A stretch of 64,000 nt of DNA from Desulfobacteraceae bacterium. GTDB taxonomy: Bacteria > Desulfobacterota > Desulfobacteria > Desulfobacterales > SKZT01. Within the stretch, counting starts at the first letter, position 1; every line of letters begins with the position of its first letter. Of this stretch, positions 54,469 to 62,736 are shown in pieces. Under the pieces are notes generated by a model. The model saw only the letters and a program-made list of their open reading frames with translations, made no database searches and was not told where the DNA came from. The stretch lies in contig JAABTQ010000005.1 in NCBI GenBank assembly GCA_011389745.1, positions 1-64,000 on the forward strand, given 5' to 3'. A program made the translations under genes and the position numbers.

Positions 54469-56187
54469 ATGGCAAACAACCTTTCAGAAATCATTCAGGC
54501 TGCACGCGGAGATAAAGAATCCGATCTTTTGCTGACCAATGGAAAAATCATCAATGTTTTTAGTGGCGATATCCAAAATAATAGCATTGCCGTTTCTTCC
54601 GGACACATTGTTGGCTTTGGCGACTATCCGGCGGCAAAAATAATTGACCTGAAAGGACAATTTATATCACCGGGCTTTATTGATGCCCATGTTCATATTG
54701 AAAGCTCCATGACTTGTATATCGGAATATGCCAAAACAGTTACATGCCGTGGAACCACAACAGTGGTGGCCGACCCTCATGAAATCGCCAATGTACTTGG
54801 AATAGAGGGATTATTGTATATGATCGAGTCTTCCGAAAACCAGTTTCTCAATGTTTATTTTACGTTTCCATCATGTGTACCCGCAACAGATATGGAAACC
54901 TCCGGGGCAAAGCTTACCTCAAAAGACATAGAGGCTTTCATGGGTCATGAAAAATTTGTCGGCCTTGGAGAAATGATGAACTTTCCAGGAGTCCTTTTTC
55001 GTAACAAGGAAGTTCTTGCAAAAATCAATGCTGCAAAAAAACTCAAAAAACCTATAGATGGCCATTCGCCCGGGCTTTTGGGCCGCGACCTTTATGCTTA
55101 TCTTGCGGCTGGAATTTCGAGTGACCACGAGTGCACCGAAGAATCCGAGGGTCGTGAAAAACTCCTGGCGGGAATGCATGTGATGATCAGGGAAGGTACT
55201 GCCGCTAGGAATCTTCATGCACTTATTCCTTTGATCAATGATCACACTGTCTCTCGGCTTATGTGGTGTACAGATGACCGTCATCCCCATGAACTGATTA
55301 ATGAAGGTTCTATCGATGCCATTGTTCGTGAGGCAATTCGTTCAGGCGTCAACCCGATCAATGCAATCAAAATGGCGACAATTTCCGCGGCACATTATTT
55401 TGGGTTAAATGATATCGGAGCCATTGCACCGGGCAGACGAGCCGATCTCGTAATATTTGAAGATTTGAATTGTCCTGAACCTGCCATGGTCTTCAGTTTC
55501 GGGCAGCTTGTCGCAAAAAATGGACAAATGCTTTCAAAAAATCATATTCCATCGCCGGTTGTTCTTCCAACATCTATGAATGTTGACCTTTCATCACTGG
55601 ATTTCTCAATTCCCGCAGATGGGAAATATGCAAGAGTCATTGAAATTGTTCCATACCAGATCATTACCCGGCAAATAATTGTTGAACCTTTCATAAAAAA
55701 TCATTCTGCACAGTCTGATATCAGTCGCGATATCCTTAAAATCGCCGTTGTGGAGCGACATAAAAAGACAGGGAACATAGGAAAAGGTTTTGTCCGAGGA
55801 CTTGGCTTAAAGAAGGGAGCAATTGCATCAAGCGTAGCTCATGATTCTCACAATATCATCGTAGCTGGTGTCAACGATCTTGATATGTTAACGGCAGTCC
55901 ACGCCATAGTCCGAATGGGAGGCGGACTTGCGGTTGCTTGTGACGGCAAAATAATTTCCGCTTTAGAACTTCCAATCGCCGGTCTTATGAGTTCTGATTC
56001 GATCGAAATTATCAGGGATAAATTGGATCACCTGGTCCGCATTTGTCATGATCTGGGAGCAATACTTAAAGATCCTTTTATAACACTGTCTTTTTTGGCA
56101 CTCCCCGTGATCCCCGATCTGAAACTCACGGATAAAGGGCTTGTGGAGGTCGGTCAATTCGGCTTTGTTTCTCTTTTTGTATCCTGA
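54469..56187 (+). CDS. ade: Adenine deaminase
   Basis: This 572-residue enzyme deaminates adenine to hypoxanthine. The metal-binding region is SPGFIDAHVHIESSM, then RGTTTVVADPHEIANVLG, GEMMNFPGVL, HSPGLLGRDLYAYLAAGISS, DHECTEESEGREKL, and WCTDDRHPHELINEG. The C-terminal domain starts near residue 400 and ends with LSFLALPVIPDLKLTDKGLV, as in the Ade family. The ATG directly follows the mtaD stop, with AGGGA upstream inside mtaD. Together with mtaD it salvages adenine compounds. Confidence 0.95.
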   Translation: MANNLSEIIQAARGDKESDLLLTNGKIINVFSGDIQNNSIAVSSGHIVGFGDYPAAKIIDLKGQFISPGFIDAHVHIESSMTCISEYAKTVTCRGTTTVVADPHEIANVLGIEGLLYMIESSENQFLNVYFTFPSCVPATDMETSGAKLTSKDIEAFMGHEKFVGLGEMMNFPGVLFRNKEVLAKINAAKKLKKPIDGHSPGLLGRDLYAYLAAGISSDHECTEESEGREKLLAGMHVMIREGTAARNLHALIPLINDHTVSRLMWCTDDRHPHELINEGSIDAIVREAIRSGVNPINAIKMATISAAHYFGLNDIGAIAPGRRADLVIFEDLNCPEPAMVFSFGQLVAKNGQMLSKNHIPSPVVLPTSMNVDLSSLDFSIPADGKYARVIEIVPYQIITRQIIVEPFIKNHSAQSDISRDILKIAVVERHKKTGNIGKGFVRGLGLKKGAIASSVAHDSHNIIVAGVNDLDMLTAVHAIVRMGGGLAVACDGKIISALELPIAGLMSSDSIEIIRDKLDHLVRICHDLGAILKDPFITLSFLALPVIPDLKLTDKGLVEVGQFGFVSLFVS

Positions 56188-56403
56188 TCCTGATATCGGT
56201 ATCCAATGGAGGGACGCAGGAGCTGAAAGGAAACCATCACTAATTTCCTGTCAGCATCCTGCTTATCGGTTTCCTAATGGTTTGGCGATTTACCTGCTTG
56301 AAATCCAATATATTGGCTTCAAAATAAACTTGATTTTTATAAGGCCAAATCATTAGAACTGCCACACCGCTCTTGGATATTTTTCAGAGAGGTATAAGGG
56401 AAA
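56188..56403. other. Intergenic region with an imperfect hairpin after ade
   Basis: No gene is seen here. An imperfect stem (gcagga-gctga-aaggaaa pairing with tttcct-tcagc-tcctgc, 56216-56262) has a 10-nt loop. It is flanked by near-copies ATCGGTATCCAATGG and ATCGGTTTCCTAATGG. No U-run follows, so it may be an mRNA 3' structure for ade and not a classic terminator. Confidence 0.45.
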
Positions 56404-56673
56404 TTACTTGACAGCTTCTTTCAGAGCTTTGCCCGGAATAAATTTTGGTACACTTTTGGCTTCGATTTTCATTTCTTTACCGGTCTGCGGGTTTCTTCCC
56501 ATTCTGGCTTTTCGTTCGGTAACCTTGAATGTTCCGAAACCAACCAAGGTTACTGATTCTCCTTTTTTCATCGCGCCTGTAATTGCTGAAAGAACTGCAT
56601 CTACGGCTTTTTGAGCATCTTTTTTGCTACTCATGACTTCGGCCACCACGTTAATAAGATCTCCTTTGTTCAT
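56404..56673 (-). CDS. hup: HU-family DNA-binding protein
   Basis: This 89-residue histone-like protein has the HU fold. MNKGDLINVVAEVMSSKKDA starts the N-terminal helices, GESVTLVGFGTFKV the beta core, and RKARMGRNPQTGKEM the DNA-binding arm with the conserved RNPxTG. ATG 56673 has AGGAAAGG upstream; the 14 codons above it are lysine-rich and not family sequence. It is a single gene. Confidence 0.96.
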   Translation of the reverse strand: MNKGDLINVVAEVMSSKKDAQKAVDAVLSAITGAMKKGESVTLVGFGTFKVTERKARMGRNPQTGKEMKIEAKSVPKFIPGKALKEAVK

Positions 56674-57069
56674 AAAAACCTTTCCTTTCTTCTTTTTTTG
56701 TATCCCAGAGGACACTTTGTTTTTCGCACCCGAAAACCCTCAAGGTGCTTCAAATGATTGATTTTATCCCCTTTTCATGACGCTAACTCATAGAAATTCT
56801 ATTTTATATTTAAAAAATAAATAAATTGAAAAAATTAAGGAATAGAAATTTGGATGACGCAGCAATTAAATTATAATGTGATATAACCGGAACAGCTAAT
56901 GACCGTCAAGTCTTTGTTTGAGAATCTTTCCCTGAAAAACGATTTTTTCACTTCATTGTGTAAACACATGATCGACTCAACTAAAGTTTACCCCGATGTT
57001 GTAAAACAATAATGTGCTTCAATCCGGCACGTTCATATTATCTAAGTCAATTCCAATGCAACATCGGGG
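56674..57069. other. Gene-free stretch upstream of hup
   Basis: This stretch of 396 bp has no supported gene. It is AT-rich, probably with the hup promoter, and it holds copy B of the small inverted-repeat element, whose right tip meets the 3' end of the zinc-ribbon gene. Confidence 0.55.
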
Positions 57070-57070
57070 T
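56990..57070. repeat. Small inverted-repeat element, copy B
   Basis: Ends ACCCCGATGTTG (56990-57001) and CAACATCGGGGT (57059-57070) are perfectly complementary over 12 bp. It is about 81 bp long and shares its tips and the inner AATTCCAATGCAAC with copy A at 41780-41869. The middle differs more. It overlaps the stop of the minus-strand gene at 57070 by one base. Confidence 0.75.
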
Positions 57071-57390
57071 TAACTTTTGTGACCCAAATCTTCATATTCG
57101 TCATCCAATTGGACGCTTTTATGACAAATCGGACAATAAAAATAGTTAGGATAAGGATCTTTTCCACATTTTCTGCAAACTCGTCCTGAACTCATTTTTT
57201 CTTTAAGCTGACGGCAGGCCTTTTGATTAAAATTATCAGGTTCTCTGAACACTTTTTTGTTTTTAAAATGCCTGCGGGATGCTTTTAATTTTGTTTTTTG
57301 ACACTCCGGGTCGTTGCAGTATTCAGCAGATTGTTTATACATAGCCGGTATGAATTTCTTGCCGCAGGCCCGGCAATATTTGCTTTTCAT
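57070..57390 (-). CDS. Zinc-ribbon-like protein, four CxxC-type pairs
   Basis: This 106-residue basic protein is not assigned to a known family. It has four cysteine pairs: CRACGKK, YCNDPEC, CRKCGKD and CPICHK, which suggest two zinc sites separated by a lysine/arginine-rich linker (KLKASRRHFKNKKVFREP). ATG 57390 is preferred to GTG 57405 because AAGGGTGA lies 11 nt before it. It follows the TPR lipoprotein gene by 39 bp on the same strand and may share its transcript. Confidence 0.65.
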   Translation of the reverse strand: MKSKYCRACGKKFIPAMYKQSAEYCNDPECQKTKLKASRRHFKNKKVFREPDNFNQKACRQLKEKMSSGRVCRKCGKDPYPNYFYCPICHKSVQLDDEYEDLGHKS

Positions 57391-57429
57391 TGTTATTTGA
57401 TTCACCCTTGACCGGCAAAGAAATAAATT

Positions 57430-58467
57430 TTATTGGATTTGTCGTAGTTTTTCCAGAAGGCTTTTTGCATTTCCAATATCTTTTTGAGCCATTTCATTTT
57501 TCGGATCAATGGCCAACGTTCTTTCCCATTCCTTGATTGCTTTTTCAAGTTCCTCATTGACAAAGTAACGGACTCCACGACGATAATGCTGGTCAGCCTT
57601 ATCCTTGACCAGTTGTCTCAAGTGAGTAATATAACTTTTTGTGGATTGATTATCCGATTGGACCTTTAACATGGTATTTAATGCATCAGAATATTTTCCA
57701 AATCTTTCAAATTCCTGGGCTATTTGGTGATAAACGGCATTTTCAATATCCATGGCTTCAATGTTTTCAGGTTCATGTTCCCGAATTTTTGAAGTCATTG
57801 CAAGAGCCTGACTAAAGCGCTTTGAATCTAAATACAGGCGGGCTTTCTCAAGGTTTTCTTCAAGATCAAAGGGAACCGAAGATTTTTGGATCGGTACCCA
57901 CGGGATCATCAATATTGAACCAATTGCAGGGGCAGCATGTTCCTGAATATCATTGAAATAAGCAATTAAAAAGCTTTTTTCAGGATCATTATAGAACGCT
58001 TGAGCAATTGTTTTCAAATCTGTTTCTTGATTCACCTTAAAAGTGTTATATTCCGGTTTCTGAATTATTTCCACCAGGTATACTCTTGCTTTTTTATGGT
58101 CGGGATTGATCCGTAATGCTGTTAGGAATTCTTGTCTGGCCTTTTTAATTTCTCCATTTCCATAATAATCAAACCCTCGTTGAAAATGGATTTCAGATTC
58201 GGTTTTAATCTTTTCTTTCAAAAATGCTGTTTTCAACTCGATATCTTTGTTTTCAGGTTCGAGTTGATGTGCGATTTGGTATAAATATTCAGCCATATGC
58301 CAATCACTAACGGTTTCAGATTCTTGCGCTCTTTGCCAATAATGATAGTAAACTGCATATACCTCTTTTTCTTCGAATAAACGATGGCTTTTACCTATAC
58401 CGGAACAACCTGTTGCCACAGTTATCATAATTATTAAAAGAAACCATAAAATATTTTTAATCTTCAT
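57430..58467 (-). CDS. TPR lipoprotein with a LysM-like module
   Basis: This 345-residue predicted lipoprotein has a lipobox at VATGC (Cys21). Residues about 40-130 hold TPR-like repeats (WHMAEYLYQIAHQLEPENKD, KKARQEFLTALRINPDHKKA). About 140-195 is LysM-like (FKVNQETDLKTIAQAFYNDP followed by GSILMIPWVP). More TPRs follow to the end (KAIKEWERTLAIDPKNE). It overlaps the deacetylase gene by 4 bp (ATGA), so the two are coupled. It probably acts as an envelope scaffold. Confidence 0.72.
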   Translation of the reverse strand: MKIKNILWFLLIIMITVATGCSGIGKSHRLFEEKEVYAVYYHYWQRAQESETVSDWHMAEYLYQIAHQLEPENKDIELKTAFLKEKIKTESEIHFQRGFDYYGNGEIKKARQEFLTALRINPDHKKARVYLVEIIQKPEYNTFKVNQETDLKTIAQAFYNDPEKSFLIAYFNDIQEHAAPAIGSILMIPWVPIQKSSVPFDLEENLEKARLYLDSKRFSQALAMTSKIREHEPENIEAMDIENAVYHQIAQEFERFGKYSDALNTMLKVQSDNQSTKSYITHLRQLVKDKADQHYRRGVRYFVNEELEKAIKEWERTLAIDPKNEMAQKDIGNAKSLLEKLRQIQ

Positions 58468-59522
58468 TTAAGGGTAATGGTCTCCTCATTTGAAATCTTT
58501 TTTTCAAATTCATTCATATCAAAATCACCGTAAATTATCGAGCGACCAATATTAAAAGGATTTTCAAAAAATGGAGTGCTACCGCGGTTTATTGTGAAAG
58601 CTGCCCGATAACCGAGTTTTTTTACTAGCGATACTACAAGAGGATTGGTTTCACCGTAAGGATATGCCAGATAACGACAATCCAGGTTAAGATGACGACC
58701 AATAGCCATTTTCGATTCTTCGATTTCCTGAACTAGAAAATCAAAATAACTCTCGAAAGATTCGTCTTCTCTGATCATTGTCAGGCTTTGATAAGAATGG
58801 GTGTGGCTTTGAACATCAAATCCATTTTCAGTCATTTCTCTAAGCTGCGACCAGTTCATTGCGTGGTCCCTTTCGATAAAGTCTGTGTAAACAAACAGAG
58901 TGGCTGAAAACCCGAATTTTTTTAAAATAGGATACGCAATTTCATAGGTAGAAAGCCAGCCATCATCAATGGTAATGACAATGGACTTTTCCGGCAATGG
59001 GGTTTTAAATTCCATGAAATCAAGCAATTGATCAAGCCCGATCACCTTGTATCCATTTTCCTTTAAATATAGCATTTGTTCATAAAAATTTTCGGTTTTA
59101 ACCGTCAGTTTACCTGAGTGGTCATTTGAAAAATGATGATACACTAAAATCGGCACTGTCTGGTATGAATATTCCTTCAGGCCTCCAAGATAAATCGTTT
59201 TAAGAGGCACAATTAAAGGTTTTCCGGGTAACACCTGATCCTGGCGATTAAATTTTGCAATCACCCACCCTTTATTAGCGTCTCCTAAATAATGTGCAGC
59301 TAGGGAGTCAAACGTATCCAGAGTTCCGGGCCGAACTAAAACAAACCCGTCCATTTTTAATTCAGAACGTATAATATTTCCGGTACCATCATTTTGGTAA
59401 AAATTATCATCGTGTTTTGCTTGTCTGAAGGTGCATCCGTAAAAACCCAGTGCACAAATCAAAAAAGCCGTTATCAGTCGGCCTATCTTTCTTATTATAA
59501 AGATTTTCCTCTTAATTTTCAT
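58464..59522 (-). CDS. Polysaccharide deacetylase lipoprotein with LysM-like N-terminal module
   Basis: This 352-residue protein has an N-terminal hydrophobic segment ending in a possible lipobox (GFYGC, Cys29 or so). Residues about 55-110 look LysM-like (VRPGTLDTFDSLAAHYLGDA, then GKPLIVPLKTIYL). From about 120 comes a NodB-type deacetylase domain: VPILVYHHF, ITIDDGW with the catalytic Asp pair, SHTHSY with the metal His, and YLAYPYGETN. It may deacetylate a surface polysaccharide or peptidoglycan. It overlaps the cyclase gene by 11 bp and the TPR gene by 4 bp. Confidence 0.8.
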   Translation of the reverse strand: MKIKRKIFIIRKIGRLITAFLICALGFYGCTFRQAKHDDNFYQNDGTGNIIRSELKMDGFVLVRPGTLDTFDSLAAHYLGDANKGWVIAKFNRQDQVLPGKPLIVPLKTIYLGGLKEYSYQTVPILVYHHFSNDHSGKLTVKTENFYEQMLYLKENGYKVIGLDQLLDFMEFKTPLPEKSIVITIDDGWLSTYEIAYPILKKFGFSATLFVYTDFIERDHAMNWSQLREMTENGFDVQSHTHSYQSLTMIREDESFESYFDFLVQEIEESKMAIGRHLNLDCRYLAYPYGETNPLVVSLVKKLGYRAAFTINRGSTPFFENPFNIGRSIIYGDFDMNEFEKKISNEETITLK

Positions 59523-60894
59523 GAAAACCTAACACCTTATAGGTCCGGACCAGCTCGGATTTGCCTTTAACAACAACTGGCGGAAGTGCGATTGTATCGA
59601 GTTTTTCCCCAAGTTTTTCAAATATGGATTCACCTATGATGACTTCACCGGCTTCAGCAATACCATTGATGCGGGACGCCAGATTAACTGCGTCTCCAAT
59701 TACAGTATATTCCATCTTCACTTGCGATCCGATATTTCCGGATACAACCAGACCCGCATTTATACTTATACCGACGGAACTCATAAGCATATTGCCTTCC
59801 TTACCGGCTGTTTCCTTGAAAGTACTCTGCATTTCCATGCATGCGCTTACTGCACTTGCCTCGTGATCACTATGATATACCGGAACACCAAAGACTCCAA
59901 GCACGGCATCACCAATAAATTTATCCACATAACCATTATGCCTTATAATAATGTTAGTGGCGATTTCAAAAAATTCATTAAGTTCCTTGATGACTTTATC
60001 CGGTTCTGTCTGTTCCGAATATGAGGTAAATCCGCGTATATCAGCGAATATGATAGTTGCCTCGTTTTTTTGCCCGTCAAGCCAATTCATTTCAGGTGAT
60101 TTTAGAATCAGTTCCAGAATTTCCTGGCCCACATACTTACCAAAAGATTCCTTCATGAGTGACTTAATCCATAATTCATCGCTCATATGGTTAAAGGCTT
60201 TGGCAAGATTTCCGAATTCGTCTTTGCGCCGGAAATGAACCTTATGTTTAAAATTACCCCGACTAATCTCATGAGTCGCCTCTACCAGTTTCGAAATCGG
60301 TTTTGAAAAATGGATCCCCATGGAAACAGCTATCAGTACACCCAGACTAAGAATAATGAAAGTCATGCTAAGGATTTTTTTCGTTTCCTGCCAGATAACA
60401 TCTTCGATAAAATCAATTGAAATGCCTACATGTACCTCTCCCAGTTGTTTGTCTCTGTACTCAACCGGCCGGATCATATTGAGCGCATTTTTGCCGGAAG
60501 CTAAATGATAACTAAAGTGGGTAATACCATTTTCAAAGGTCAGGTTCTGTTTTTTTAAAATTGGCTCATGAGTTTTTCCGATTTCATTCAAATTGCTATG
60601 AGCTTGAATAATGCCTTCATTGTCTAAAATGTATGCATAAAGAATTCCCTCTACTAAAGTTGATTCTTTTAACAGGTTGTTTAAGCTTAAAATGTTGTTT
60701 TCCAACAAGGGAATGGGAGCACTGTTTGCAAAATAGTTCAATGATACCATGCCAATTTTAACAGTCTGGTCATACAGTTGATCCCTTTGACGATTTAAAA
60801 TACCAAAACTGAGTGTCAATACAATAACCACGATGAACAGTGCCACCGTGACCGAAAGTTGCAGCCAAATTGGGATTTTTAGATTCCGCGTCAT
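59512..60894 (-). CDS. Membrane class III adenylate/guanylate cyclase with HAMP
   Basis: This 460-residue protein has a first helix at about 10-30, an extracytoplasmic sensor region, a second helix near 175-195 and a HAMP segment (HFSKPISKLVEATHEISRGN). The catalytic domain (about 265-440) has ATIIFADIRGFTSYSE, with the metal Asp, then VDKFIGDAVLGVFGVP with the second Asp, and MEYTVIGDAVNLASRINGIA. The motifs are complete, so it should make a cyclic nucleotide, probably cAMP. ATG 60894 is chosen; the longer frame is unconserved. It starts an operon with two envelope lipoproteins. Confidence 0.86.
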   Translation of the reverse strand: MTRNLKIPIWLQLSVTVALFIVVIVLTLSFGILNRQRDQLYDQTVKIGMVSLNYFANSAPIPLLENNILSLNNLLKESTLVEGILYAYILDNEGIIQAHSNLNEIGKTHEPILKKQNLTFENGITHFSYHLASGKNALNMIRPVEYRDKQLGEVHVGISIDFIEDVIWQETKKILSMTFIILSLGVLIAVSMGIHFSKPISKLVEATHEISRGNFKHKVHFRRKDEFGNLAKAFNHMSDELWIKSLMKESFGKYVGQEILELILKSPEMNWLDGQKNEATIIFADIRGFTSYSEQTEPDKVIKELNEFFEIATNIIIRHNGYVDKFIGDAVLGVFGVPVYHSDHEASAVSACMEMQSTFKETAGKEGNMLMSSVGISINAGLVVSGNIGSQVKMEYTVIGDAVNLASRINGIAEAGEVIIGESIFEKLGEKLDTIALPPVVVKGKSELVRTYKVLGFHEN

Positions 60895-61165
60895 AACCCG
60901 TATCCACCAATTTGAGCATTTGTATCTTTCCGGGCAGCGCGTGTCATTTCGAGTATATACCCTTTTACCATAGTCCAAAGGATTCAATGGTGTAAAATAA
61001 ATTCAAAATCGATCACAGTGTTTTGTATCAAAAGTTACTGAACAACTCAATCATTAAACTGATTAGTTTTTCGAATGAAAAATCAGGTTAAAGATGCTAA
61101 AGAATGGAAAAACAATTCATTGTGAATCATTTTAACAAGGGATGCCTCTAAAGGGAAAAGATTTC

Positions 61166-61660
61166 ATGAAAATCAAATTTTTCACTACAGGCGGAACAAT
61201 CGACAAGATATACTTTGATAAAAAAAATGAATTTCAGGTGGGGGAACCATCCATTGCTGAAATTCTGAAAGAAGCCAATGTTACATTTTCGTATTCGATA
61301 ATGTCAGTCCTCCGTAAGGACAGCCTGGATCTTACCCATGAGGACCGGATGCTTATTTATGCTAAAGTCAAATCATCCACCCAATGCCATATTGTGATCA
61401 CTCATGGCACTGACACCATAATTGATACCGCCAGGGTGCTACAAAAAATAAACGGAAAGGTCATTGTTCTGACCGGGGCCATGCAACCTGCTAAATTTCG
61501 TTTTACGGATGCGGTCTTTAACATAGGATGTGCGGTAACCGCAGTGCAAATTTTACCGGAAGGGGTCTATATTGCCATGAACGGGCAGATTTTTAATTCC
61601 GGAAATGTTCGCAAAAATCAACTACAAAATCGTTTTGAACCACTTGGTCCTGATCTATAG
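61166..61660 (+). CDS. Short asparaginase-family protein (N-terminal domain only)
   Basis: This 164-residue protein matches only the N-terminal domain of L-asparaginases: KFFTTGGTIDKIYF with the nucleophile Thr, and VITHGTDTIIDTARVL with the second Thr-Asp pair, then VLTGAMQPAKFRFTDAVFNI. The C-terminal domain is absent, but the frame ends cleanly and the start has AGGGA upstream, so it looks like the known short single-domain group and not a fresh truncation. Its substrate may be asparagine or another amide. Confidence 0.82.
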   Translation: MKIKFFTTGGTIDKIYFDKKNEFQVGEPSIAEILKEANVTFSYSIMSVLRKDSLDLTHEDRMLIYAKVKSSTQCHIVITHGTDTIIDTARVLQKINGKVIVLTGAMQPAKFRFTDAVFNIGCAVTAVQILPEGVYIAMNGQIFNSGNVRKNQLQNRFEPLGPDL

Positions 61661-61785
61661 AAACTAAGCTGATCATACTTCTTTGGTTTTTTAATCATTT
61701 GACGAAAAATCATTTTTCAATTATTGTGCCTTCTCTAAACAAACCAAGCGTTTTCATGAGCTGATAAAAATTAAGGAGCGAATCA

Positions 61786-62712
61786 ATGCAAACATACATC
61801 TCCGGTTCTCTGGCATATGACCGGATCATGGATTTTCCGGGAAAATTTCAGGACCATATTCTTCCGGAAAAAATCCATATCATCAATGTCTCATTTACAG
61901 TAAACGGCATGAAGGAAAAATTCGGGGGTACAGCCGGAAATATTGCCTATAACCTTGCGCTTCTGGGCGAAAAACCCTTGATTCTGGCCACAGCCGGGAA
62001 AGATTTCGCAGTCTACGAACAATGGCTCCAAAAGCATCAGCTTTCCCTGGCCGGTATTCGTAAAATCCCCAACGAATTTACCGCCTGCGCTTACATTACC
62101 ACTGATGAAGCCGATAATCAGATTACCGGATTTAATCCCGGTGCCATGAAATTTCCATCGTTATACAGCTTCAACGGGTTGGCACCTGACAACACGCTGG
62201 CCATCATCTCACCAGGCTGTATCGAAGATATGCGCTCCTACAGCCGATTTTTCAAGGAACAAAAAATTCCTTATATCTTCGATCCGGGCCAGAGCATTCC
62301 CGCACTTTCCTCTGAAGATATGATGAACATGATTACCGGTGCACAAATATTGGTCTCCAATGACTATGAACTGGAAATGATTAAAAAAGGTACCGGGTGG
62401 AATAAAAATGACATACTTCAAAAAACCCCAACGGTAATTACCACACTGGGTGAACATGGTTCCATCTTAACTACGAACGGCAATGAAATAAAAATCCGGG
62501 CAGCCAAAGCCGCCACACTTCATGAACCCACAGGGGCCGGGGATGCCTATAGGGCAGGCCTTATTAAAGGGCTTTTGATGAAAAAAAGTTTGCTTGAATC
62601 GGCACAAATGGGTTCCACCTGCGCCAGCTATGTTGTTGAAAAACATGGCACCCAGGAGCACCAATTTACCCTGGATGAATTCTGGAAACGATATCGTGAG
62701 AATTTCCAGTAA
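61786..62712 (+). CDS. PfkB-family kinase, adenosine-kinase-like
   Basis: This 308-residue ribokinase-fold enzyme has GSLAYDRIMDFPGKF at the N-terminus, the GGTAGNIAYNLALLG substrate site, ITGFNPGAM, and the catalytic loop PTGAGDAYRAG near residue 250. The N-terminal pattern and ITTDEADNQI suggest the bacterial adenosine kinase-like branch. That would fit with the adenine and MTA/SAH deaminases a few kb away, but other sugars or nucleosides are possible. AAGGAG precedes the ATG. Confidence 0.82.
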   Translation: MQTYISGSLAYDRIMDFPGKFQDHILPEKIHIINVSFTVNGMKEKFGGTAGNIAYNLALLGEKPLILATAGKDFAVYEQWLQKHQLSLAGIRKIPNEFTACAYITTDEADNQITGFNPGAMKFPSLYSFNGLAPDNTLAIISPGCIEDMRSYSRFFKEQKIPYIFDPGQSIPALSSEDMMNMITGAQILVSNDYELEMIKKGTGWNKNDILQKTPTVITTLGEHGSILTTNGNEIKIRAAKAATLHEPTGAGDAYRAGLIKGLLMKKSLLESAQMGSTCASYVVEKHGTQEHQFTLDEFWKRYRENFQ

Positions 62713-62736
62713 TATTTGCCCGGACTTTCTGAGAAA

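Noticed and set aside
61166-61660. Asparaginase as a fresh truncation or pseudogene
   Set aside because: It has a good ribosome site, a clean stop and no trace of a C-terminal domain downstream. A short single-domain group is known.
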